Origin: Balanoglossus misakiensis
Lineage: Eukaryota; Hemichordata
DNA length: 64,000 nucleotides
NCBI GenBank assembly: GCA_040954595.2
Contig: CM082581.2
Coordinates: 992,001-1,056,000 of the forward strand
Direction of reading: 5' to 3'
Shown here: in pieces, positions 21,301-33,300 of the stretch
How the letters are laid out: every line of letters starts with the position of its first letter
Numbering within the stretch: position 1 is the first letter of the stretch
Translations under genes and position numbers: made by a program
The notes under the pieces: generated by a model
Told to the model about the DNA's origin: nothing
Databases searched by the model: none
Seen by the model: only the letters and a program-made list of their open reading frames with translations

Positions 21301-24300
21301 GTGATTTAAAGGGACAAAGTTTCTCTCACTCGCTGCCCTTTTTCCATTAACTATGTTTGATACAAGACACTGTTTATGTTATTCTACATGTGGATATATA
21401 GTGAATCAACATTCAACCACGCACAACTTCCATCCCGTTTGTAGGATATGAGAGTAAAAATATTGCCAAAATGAATAAACGGTAGAGACCAATTATTCAT
21501 TTTGGCGAGTTTTTTCACTCTTGTGTCTACAAGTGGGATGGAAGTTGTTTGTGGTCAAACGTTGTTTCAATATATATCCACATGTAGAATAACATAAACG
21601 CTGTATTGTATCATCATAATTCCTGGAAAAAGGGTAGCGAGAGAGAGTGTTTGTCCCTTTAAAACATTGTTCTCTTGCATCATGAATCCTTGATTGCCTC
21701 TTCATTCAAACAACGTCTTGATCAATTTGAATGCGTTACCTACCTGCCCAGTAATGTACATGAAAACCTCTCATTGTAACTGCATCATCACTCTTAATGT
21801 CAACTCTCATCATACTTTTGGAAGATATGATGACATTGGGTAACTCCATCCCAGAAAATAAAGCAAGTCTGAGGGCAGGATTCAGTTCAGCGCCATCGTA
21901 TACAGACACTTGATCAGCCCCATCTTCTGTTGCAAAGGAGATAAACGGAAAAGATATAAAAAATAGCATCAAAGACACTTTGCTCCCATTTGATATGTAC
22001 ATTTAAATGTGACATACCGTACAATCATAGTGATCACAATTTCCTACACAAAACCATTAAGGGGCAAAGTCTCTCTCTCTCTCGCTGCCCCTTTTCCATT
22101 AATTATCGTTTGATTATCGTTTATGTTATTCTAGATGTGGATATATAGTGAATCAACATTCCATCCCGCTTCATTTTGGGCGAGATTTTTACTCTCATAT
22201 CCTAAAAATGGGATGGAAGGTGTGTGTGGTCGAATGTTGATTCACTATATATCCTCATGTAGAATGACATAAACGGTGTCTTGTATCAAACATAATTAAT
22301 GGGAAAAGGGCAGCGAGAGAGAGAGACTTCGTCCCTATAAGGACACCTTTAGCATTGATGAGGTAATATAAGAATACATCTGATAAAGAATATTTTCACA
22401 TCCCAATAAACCAAAATCCAAAACAACTGGAAGAGCCGTTTCTGACATAAGTGGACTTTTGGACCAAAAATGTCTAAAACTACCCACCCCCCTCCTCCCC
22501 AGTATTGATATTTGTCACATGTTTATGTACACCATAATAACAAATATTGTAGGTCCTTGTAAACCAAATTTTAAGAAATCGGAAAAGTGACTACTGAGAA
22601 TTGACCAGAAATGACAAAAATAAAATGTATTTTTAAAAATATAATTACTAATTTTTGTCATGCTGTAAAACAACTCACACGATTAATTGCATCTGAATCC
22701 ACTACCTGTAAAGTGACAACAAATTCTGTTGTGAATGATGCCAGCTGTCAGTTACAATCTTCATTGTTGAGATAATTCTTGCCTTCAAAATATTCTGTAC
22801 TGCTGAGATTCTGTTTATATGACTGTGCTATGAAATTCCCACCACACAAAGAATACACTGAAAGAAAGAAGAAGTCATCTTAACAGAAACACTTCACAAA
22901 CAGGACATCAGCAAGATCACAGTCGAGGTAGGGCAAATATTGCCTACATGTGCAATCTATAATGTTATACCAGGTTCACGTAGGGTAAAATTCGAAACGT
23001 TTCAGAGACACTATTTGCCTAAGGTAAACACAGAGCATTAATGCTTTTAGTTGCCTTGTGTCCACACATGCAAAGTTTATGTGTAGTTCGCGAAAATTTA
23101 TCGTTTGCGAAAATTTCCAGTTTTACATTATGTATAAAACTTGGTATTACCTGCTTGCCAAGATGCTTCAAAGCCAGTAGCAGTATGCGAACTATCTGAG
23201 AGAAATTTCACCAACATTGCATTACCACTGCTAATAACTTCATCAGGCTGGTCCGGTCCACTGTATGTGGCAAGAACTTTGGATGGGTCAAACACAGACA
23301 CCTCGACAATGACAACAGTATCATGATAAAGTTCAGTGTCAAAATGTAGAAACTGAAAAGAATAAAAAATGTCACAACACACATCATAAATAGTGAGCTG
23401 TCTCAAGCCAATATACATGAAAATAAACACAGTTTCATGACTTAAGCCCCATTAGCTGTAACTTTTTGCATTTTTCAGTATTTCTATTCTGTGTATCAAT
23501 TATAGTTTCTTGTTCAGCTACGCAGGGCAGAGTTAAATCCATAGTCTTAACTTCTCAACGAAACCTATGAGGGCACAATCGGCATTGTTGTTGTTTGAAA
23601 ACATTCGTAAATAATAACAACAGTCAGTACACATACACATGACTCGTTGACAAGCAGAGAGCTGGGTGTGATGGGTTACTCATGAGGAGAGGAACAAGAA
23701 AAAGTGTTTAATTTAAATAATAACACATGATAGCGAGGGCAATATCACGATTTGAAGCCTGCATGAGGGATGGTGATCTCTGACCATAATATTGATGATG
23801 CCCGAGCCGCAGGCGAGGGTATCATCAATATTTTGGTCAGAGATCACCAGCCCGAGGGCAGGCTTCAAATCGTGATGTTGCCCGAGCATAATGTGTTATT
23901 AATTTTATTACGCCGAACATTTGAACGTACATACACTGCAGCATGTAGCATGTAGACCCGCGTCCATATGTCGTACGTTGCTGAGAATGTAAAATGTCTC
24001 GATCTCCCAAGAATTATACGATACCTACTTCGAACTTAGATTATTTTGAAAATACTGCGCTGTTGGTTGCGATTTTGGTGTATTTACTGCCCGTTTGCAG
24101 TAAAATATCATCCAGTAGAACAGGTGTTAAGCCTGTGTGTCGCTTTGAAGCCATATAGATGCGGGAGTTGACTGATCGTGAAGGAAGCCATTGAACGACA
24201 GTTTGGAACGCGCAGAAGTCGTGCCCAGAACACCAAAACAACCAAGTGGGCAATATCAGCGCACGCGACAGGGCTTTATCAACTCTAGCCATGTTATATC

Positions 24301-27300
24301 ACTTTTTTTTCTATATCACGTGAGCGCGTCTCAGCCAATCACGAAAACGGTATAATACGTGAGGTGTAATAAACACAAAACAAAATTACTGATAAACTAG
24401 CCTGAAGTTATAGATAATGGCCCTTTAATTCAAAAGTTTACCAAAAATCATGTTTGTTATAAGGAAGAAAAAAATCAAATTATTTTTTTTTTAGTTGAAA
24501 TGAATTTAAATCTAATACATGTGTCTGTTTTTTTTTTTAAAGTGTTTGTATGTCGAATGGACGGGAAAAGGTGTTTTGTATAGGCAGGTTTCCAGATTAG
24601 ACAGAGTTAGTGGTTTATGCAAGTTTTACTGTAAAAAATAACTGGTTTTGGAATTTGACAGTTTACAAGTGAGCACTTATTCTGGATGTTGCAGGTCCCT
24701 GGATTGTCCAAATACATTCTTGTAGAATGTAATAATTATCATCTGGGTATCCAGTGCTGTGAAAGGTCCCCGATTCACCAGTTTCCAAACCACCACATGT
24801 TCCTGAATATCATTAAAATAAAAAGAAAGAGTATGTTTGTGTGATGAATGGTCATAAAGATTCAGCTCATCAAGTTGACGAAATTTCATTGATGATAAAA
24901 TTACTTCACCAACAGTGAGTATCCAATGTACATGTATAAAACAATGTTTGTATTAGTATAAATCAAATGTAAAAATTTTGAAACGACATTTATCACACCC
25001 GAAAATTCCAAGAACCGCATATTATGATTCTCTAAGCTCAAACTATCAGTGTGACAGATGCCAGATTCTTAAAATACTTGGCCCAGTTTTGTTTCTGATT
25101 TATATTTATGACATACTGTAAAACAGGAAATTTTTCATGATATCAAAAGTGGCAACTGTTATGCGATGATTGATTTTCGCATTCTCATATTTCACGGCAT
25201 TGCTATCTTCGAAAAACATTTTGACACAACTTGTTTATTTTCGCGTTTTTTTGGCTCTCGCATAGTTCGCAAAAATGTATCGCTCGCGAAAATTTCCTGT
25301 TTACAGTACAAAATTCTTTGAGGATCAGACTTTCTGCTGACAGTTCAAAAGTAGTCTTTAGTTGCAAAGGAGATGATCATACAATTAAACCACGATCGTG
25401 ACGTCACACTATTCAATAGACAAGTCATTCACTGAGAGAACCTCCGTCTCACACAAAACCACAGGTTTAAAACCAAGTCCCGGGTAGTTCTAGAACTACC
25501 TCCGGGGGTTCTAGAACTACCGCAGGACTCAGTCTCACCTGTCGTAACAAAAATACAAATACACAATGCTTTATTTGCATAATTACATTTACTTCTATAC
25601 CTGTATTCAAAGTACATTTCATTTGAATAGAGTAATTGTTATGTTAATTGAAAGCGAACTGGATATGCGACAGTCTCCGGATCATTTCATTCAATGCTTC
25701 ACATTCACAGTTTTGTCTACTGACGTACAAAGCTAATGTCTTGGTGGCTCTCGAGAGTCTTCATAACATGATAATAAAAGTATAAAATAGACAAAAATCA
25801 ATTCACCAGAAACAAACTAACGTTGCAATAAATTAACTACAAATTTCTAGAAAATTATACTAAATCACATTATCCCCAGATTTGCTTGCATTACTCTAAC
25901 CAGATGCTTCACTTCGATTTTGCTTCACTACCGACATGTAACAAGGTTGGCTGTTTTAGGCCTAAAACCCGCGTACCTTGCAAAATTCTGCTTACTTTTT
26001 GTTGCTGTTCACCAGACGTGGGTTTGTAATGTCGGACGGATTCACTTCGGTATCAAGTCTTTTCGCAGATGAGTTACTCACCAATATCGCTACCATACAG
26101 ACGTGTTGCCGCTGTGGCTCGTAGAGAGTGGTTCGTTCAAAAGCCAGGGAGGCCAATACACAGACGGGCAGTAGTACCATGTAGAGCATTGTTACCCGGT
26201 TTTTGCTTTACCAACATGTAGCCGCTTGTTTTCGCAGATGATATAGATCGGAACTACATGTATCTTCAGATCGATTTCATGGACATTTGAAGGAAAATAA
26301 AAAAAAAACGTGACACTTACATGTAGGCCTTCTGCATTTGGCCTAGAAAATTTTCGCGTAAGCTTACCATGTGCACGCAAAACCCCAATAGCTGTAACGC
26401 TTCCCATAATACACTACGTAACACACCTGTAAAGTTTAATTTGATGCAAATTAGTGTTTGAAATTAGCATATCACTCTGACACGTAAGCATGAACATTTA
26501 GAGTAACACCTGTCAAGCGTGGGCGATCTTGTAAGGCCCAGCAGGGCGGTCTAGAACTACCTGCCCACGACATGATTCATTTATAGGAAAAGGGGTGGCC
26601 AACCAAATTTCACAGTCAGCAATGAAGAATAAGCCTCTTTTGATAAGCTTTTGTTCGTTCATTTTATTGAATCGTTGAGTAAAACGACGTCTTTGTGGTA
26701 CACGAAGCTCCAATGGTGACAATGTCTGTGGGGGGTCGTGGTTTAAGTTAGAGAACCACCTCCCCCTCAGTGGTTCTTGGTTTCCAATCGCCTCGGGCCT
26801 GCGGCCCTCGGCAATTCGAAACCAAGAACCACCTCGGGGTCGGTGGTTCTCTATTACATAAATAGTCTAAAAGAAATTGTTAAGTAAACATAACCATACA
26901 ATTAATGAGTGGAATTATCTAGCGACAACTGGCCTCAATTTTGAATTTCAAATATAACACCATTCTGCACCCAAGGAGACATCACATGATCTGATCCCCC
27001 TTGTTTAACTTTTAGTGGTGAGCTCTTCCAAGTATATCTTGTATTGCTTAGGGGACTCTAACTCTCTCTCCTTCCCTCCCTTCCACCCCCTCCCCCTCCC
27101 TCTCTAGCTCTCTCCCTCCCCTCTCCCGCCCCTCTCCCTCCCCTCTCCCGCCCCTCTCCCTCCCTCCCACCCCTCTCTAGCTCTCTCTCCCTCCCTACCC
27201 CCCTCTACCCCTCCCTCTCCCTCTAGTTCTCTCTCCCCCTCTCCCTCACTACCACCCTCCCTCCCTCCCTCCCTGTCACTCTCCAGCTCTCTCTCCCTCC

Positions 27301-30300
27301 CCTCTCACTCTCCCCTCCCAGCCTCTCCCTCCCGCTCTTTTGCACACACTCTCTCTTAGTATATATATTGGGAGGTGACTACAGCAGTGCGAGAAAAGTA
27401 AAGACCTGATGCGAGTAAGGGAAGATTCCAGCTGATTTGAATCAGACTTACCTTCAGCACAAGCTGCTACTTCACACATTGACAGACTGACATCATCACA
27501 TCTTGCATGATACAATGGGTAATTATTTTCAAAGAGGTTTAACCTCACACATTGCCCAGTGGAGGCATCAGGTTCTGTGTCTGCCCATCGACCATCAAAG
27601 ACACTACCTTTCCTGCCATCTGAATAATCATATTCCACACTGCCATCTCGATTGGGTCCACTAAATCCTATAAAATGGAAATAAAGAAAGAAGATGCATA
27701 CAGCAGTGTTTCATCCAGGATGGGGGGGGGGGGATATGTCCCCCTTTGCTTGAATAGTTGCACTCTTGCAAGGAGGGGAATGAGTGACATCGCTGAGTCT
27801 GTAAGGGGCACCATTTCCCCCTTGACAAATTTCTAGGGGGGTGCCAACATGCTGACAGTGGGCGAATTCCCTCATCCCTCCATCTGGATGAAAAACTGCA
27901 TACAGAGTCACTTAATAGCAAGATTTTGTGAGGTTATTGAGATGTAAAAAATAGGCTTTTCAATTACCATCTTGAGACAATTATCATTCAAGTGTTACTA
28001 TGCAGTGCTTACTTGTAAACTGTCAAATTCCAAAACCAGTTATTTTTTACACTTGATACACCCACAAATTATTTGGGAACACTGACAAACACTGTTAAAA
28101 GACACACTCACCAATCCAACCATGGTTCGCTGTTTCATTGGAAGTCTCTTCAATCTGGTTTACAATCTCTGCTCCAGCATAACGATTTTCAGAATAACCC
28201 TCAATTACTGTCAAGTGCCCACCATAAAATCTGAAAATAAACCAATTTATAACACATCAAACATGTTCCAAACTAATTTCGAAATTCCAGTCCGTGAATA
28301 ATACATTTCCTCTTTGAAAACATTTAATATTGGTGAATAAGAGGTTCATAAATGTATAACATTAGATTTTTGTTTGTAAAGTCTATATTTTGTGTTACAC
28401 CTTTCCAATAAGTGTGTGATTAGTGTAGATTTCGGCAGAATTTCTGGGAAAAAAGAATCTGTGAAAAATTCACCTGAATTTTGGGGAGAAAAAAAATTGC
28501 TGAACGTTTCCTTTGAATAAAAAAGTTCAGCTTATTTCTTTTAGAGAAAACATGACAATTTCCAGGAAATGGCTGTTGTTGTTTTTTTTTTGGTGTGAAT
28601 AAACTTAAAAGACAAATTCTGATACAGTTGCATCAAGGTGATGGAAGAAAATCCCAGATTAACAGGATATTTGGAGAATTTATCCAGAATTTCAAAATTA
28701 GTTCGAAATGTGACATTGTGTTATCAATGATCTGTGTTGAGCAGTCGAACGATGAACGGGTAGTTGACAATTCCCACGAGCACACCCGTATCTTTCCTCG
28801 GTAGTTGCGCCGGGCCGGTCGGCAATGTAACAGAAAAAGTGGTACGATATGCCAGCTGAGCCGTCGCTAGTCTACAATTCCGAGTCTACAAGGCCGTCTC
28901 TAACTAAAAATTATAATAACTATCGAGGTACGTGACAATTATATCAGCGAATGTGGGGCTGGGGGTTGCTGCAGTTTGCAGCCCCTCCATCTCCCCTGGA
29001 CGATTTTTGTTTTTGCGGGGCTGCAGGTCCCAGCTATTCTAAACCGCACAACGAGCGACCGGGATTTGGGCCCGGAGCGAATTTCTACACTCCAGACGTC
29101 TCCAGTCCACAATTTTCCACAATTTTTTCGCCAAATCGGTCCCGGAACCCATACAGCGCTTACCTGGCAAAGGATGTCGCGGTATTTGTCGATTTTGCCT
29201 ACGTTTTCCCCAGTTATTCAACTTCAATCGGCAAAACCAAAACTCGTTCAGGGGAGATGGAGGGGCTGCAAACTGCAGCAAGGGCTGGGGGCTGCAGGCA
29301 GAATATATGACCAAAGGATACGCGTGAAAAAAAGACAATTACCTACTTTGCTACCGTGGGTCTTTGACTAATTAAAACATGATAACGTGCATCAAAGCCA
29401 GCCGAGGCTTCAGGGGCATAGTATTCCTGAGTTTATACGCGAAGAAACCAAGAAATATTCATGAGTATGTAGACGGAACTTGTCTTTTAGCTCAAATTTG
29501 ACCTGGCTTGAGGTCACTGTGACAGCGCAGCCAGCGGTAGAATTGGGGTAGGCATGAAGAACATATCTACTACAAAAACTGGTGAGGGCGGGGGGGGGAG
29601 ATGGGGGGGGGGGTGGTGGCTTTTCAGTTTAGTCACGGTCCTTGGTTTTGGCCTTCGGCTTCACTAGAAAAAACCAAAAAACCACAATGCCGAAGGCCAA
29701 CTCGTCGAAGCACCTGGTACGTCTATGGCAGAAGTCAGTATTTACATGTTCTGACTCGGTACACGCCATGCACTTGCCAAGAGATTCCACGAGGAATACC
29801 ATGATGATGAACGGCTCGGGCGTCTTCGTGTGCACGAAGACACGATACTAGACTTCATTGACCCTGTCTCATTCTTTTCTTTTCATGCGCATAAGGACAT
29901 GAAAAGTCGACCTAACCTTTTGTTTTATCACTTACTGTGGTTTTATAGGGATGCTGTGAGTGAAAAAGTGGCACATTCGGGTTGTTGCCTTATACTTAAT
30001 TTCTCCATTTCTATTGGAGCAGGCTACACCGGGCCCAGGGTCGAACTTAAACCAATTTGCTGCCGTGATGGTCGAACAATGTCCGACAAACTTTAGGCAC
30101 GTCAAGCTTATGCCTTCCTGGGTCGCCCGACAAGAATGAACTTCTATTTTAACGATAGGGCCTATTCCAATCGATACCCGCCGTATCAGTCACGCAATAA
30201 TGAACACGAAATCCAGATCCCCCAGAATGATGTTTCACTAGACTCGGGGAGAGTGCTGTTTAGTACCAACAGGCAATTAAAGGTATACGGTCACCTATGG

Positions 30301-33300
30301 AAAATTAGCTATAGTTACCATGGCAAATTGAGATGTAGCCAATCACAGATTTTTAGTGGGTGGCACACGCGAAAAAAGAGCGCCGCCATATGTTCTCATC
30401 TCAGCCATATATGGTCCTATGTAACCACCTCATGTCATTTACAGAATTGGAACACCCTAAAGAATGTCATGCAGACAATGTCACGTGTTGTTCCATGACC
30501 AACCAAACAACAAACTCATGTCCAAATCAATTAAATTCCAAAGAATGCTCCAAATATGCAGAATTGCCACGCAAGTCGAGCATACTTAAGCACTCTGCAC
30601 AACTGAAACATAAAATCCAAGCTTTTAACAATACAACAATAAACAATCCATTCTGATCGAATTAATGACCAAATAAAACGAAAAACACAACTCGACCCAC
30701 AAAAAGTATACGAAGCGCTTTTAATCGCTCATTAATGTTTGATCTCGAGGAGACGTGTTAAAAAATCCGCTATGAAAAGCAGGGGAGAACAATAGCCTAT
30801 TTTTACCAGGTAAAGAAACACCAGGTAAAAATCCACCCATGCTTCCAGACCGCTCTAGGATAGTGATCCACCCAATGAAACTGTATCTCTTTAACTTTAA
30901 TTTGCAAACTCGTGGAATTGATCATTTTATAAATCGCTCCATTTTGACGTTTTCTCTGTGGTTTGTTAATACAAATTTTGTCTGTGCCAAATCTGTCCTC
31001 TAATACTGTCACTTGTATTAGAGTTCAAATAACACAGAAGTATAATACAACGTTTTGAAAAAGACAGACATTTTTCGTGGGAACGGTGATATACTTAGGC
31101 CACACTCGAGCTAAAAACAAAAGTCTATATTTTATCAAAAATGCCTTGGACGCACAAACATCTACAGGATGTGGAAGGGGCGGGTCAAAACCGCGATCTA
31201 CAACTGTGCCTCCCCCCCCCCCCCCCCGGGCTGTCTTGCTTCTATTTGGAGTGTCAATGTGTGATTTAGCGTTGTTTGCGGCAGATACTAAGCTTTGTTC
31301 TTGTTTCACTCCATTTGCTGCATTGTGCTGTGCTCTGGTATTTCTCCAGGGTCTACGGTTACACTATAGGCTGATTAGTCGTATCTTTACTACACAGACA
31401 AAAAACTTCGAAGCTTTATGTCTGTGCCTTTTATGAACAAGCATCGTCCGATTCGAATTCGACTCGTCATCGGTAGCTATGTTTATTTCGCCCTTGGAGA
31501 CCTCCCCTGGCCTCGTTAGGATGACTGTTACCAGGACTACCTTAAACCAATCTTTTCGAACCGGACGGTACACACGACATGTCTATGTTAATTGTCCAGG
31601 TACCAGAGTGTACGTGTGGGCTCCCTAAACCCCTCATTGGCGGCCGGTCCCTGTCCGAATAAACACGTTTGACAGACAAAAAATGATGAACAAGTGGCTT
31701 ACTTCAATACTTCGTTAACTAGACGGCTGAACTCTGAATGTTGATTCAGCAAAAAAAATGTGTTTACGGCAAGGTTTTGATCAATACGACACATTTACCA
31801 TTGAAAACGCCCAAAGTAAGTGGGGGCGTTTGACCATCAATCAAACCCACGCCCAGGTGCATGTGAACGGCCGAAGCAGTGTAACGTTTCACATTCCGTG
31901 CAACGTCCGACACTGTGTGAAAGCGGTTGCTGTCGGGTGGCTTGACCTAATTTTCGTACATTGATATGCATTTGACACCTCACTACCTGTTTTCTTAATA
32001 TTGCTAAAACTTTGCGTTGAAATATCACTGAAATGTTGATGATCCACGCACAAGTCGTCTACCCCGGCATGAAAAGCTTTTATACAAGAAAACTAATTGC
32101 ACATGACCACCAAGGTCATACCGCAAGGTGTGTCTAAATGTCAAGGAAGGACATTGGGAGGGGGGACTTGGGTCGAGAACGACCATGACGGAGGAAAAAC
32201 CGACAAGTCATTGTGTAACCTGTTTACTTGCCAATAGTCAAACGTCAAAATTTACTCTCAACTTGGTTGCAGATCGAGTCTCCCGAATTTCCAACTTTTA
32301 TGATTGGGTAAATACCGATATGCGACTGGTATGCGACGCGTTGACGACGCGAAGATTTTGTTGAAATCAAATGGTTTGTCAAATGTCATCTCACAGTGGA
32401 GATACCGTGGTCATCTGACATGAAAGGGTTCGATTGGGTCTGACCGCCGTCGTTCATCCATGCTTAGAAAGCGGCGATCATGGTACAATGTAAAACCAAG
32501 GTCAAACCTTACTGAACACATGTATTGCATGGAGAAACTTTTCTCCCTGTCTGTGTACTGAACACGTACCGTGATTGCCATAGTTACAAACGTTACCACG
32601 TGAGAGAGAGTGCATTTTACATCTGTCTTTTCAATTTTGTTGCTTTCTTACTATTCGGAATGATGGAGTCGAAACGAAAACTTTTTGCTTCAGGTGGACC
32701 TAGGGGAAATACCTTATTTGTGACTTTTTTCATGACCCTAAAAAGACGTCGGAATTAATGTGGCTGAGGTCACTCAGGACGACGGAATGGTTGAGCGATT
32801 TTATTTTATGAGCTCCCACTAGTATTTGTTTTATTGTTTCGGCAGTGTGTCGCGTTATTCGAGCAATCTGCAGTCTGAAAACGAACGGTTTTCAAAGTTT
32901 ATAACAGAAGAACAGGGGTTTAAGCATGAAAGGTCCTGTTGTCTCCCTCGCTGTGTTTGTGTCACTGTGTCTTTGACGTCTGACTGACTGATTAACTGGC
33001 TGACTGACTTACTGACTGTCTGTCAACGTCGGTCTGTCTGACTGTCTGCCCCGTCTCTCTGAGAGAGAGAGTGAGCGAGCGAGCGAGCGAGCGACCGATG
33101 AGTGTCTCTACTGATGAATGTTGCTCTGTCTGTCTGCTTGTGTCTGTCTGCCACTCTGCCTGTTTCACTCTGTCTCTCCTAATTTCTTTAAATTTAGGGA
33201 TATGCTATTAATGCGATATGAAAGTCAGACACGACGGAAACCTTTTATTCTCAAAACTGTCTGTTGTTTGCTGTTAAATATTGCAAAAGGTTAAGGGCCC

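Noticed and set aside
27276-27451. Extension of the lectin exon 4 frame past its donor
   Set aside because: The residues after AACAEG come from the intron and the polypyrimidine tract (read as purines); the GTAAGT donor at 27446-27451 is strong and the phase fits exon 5.
28951-29371. 119- and 131-codon plus-strand frames near 29 kb
   Set aside because: They overlap each other in different frames and run through the inverted termini of a foldback element; GC-rich chance frames.
31077-31436. 119-codon plus-strand frame with a proline run
   Set aside because: The proline run comes from a poly-C tract; no recognisable domain and no splice context.
32990-33170. Possible regulatory GAGC/CTGT cluster
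   Set aside because: Ordinary simple-sequence repeats; no conserved motif arrangement or gene start nearby.
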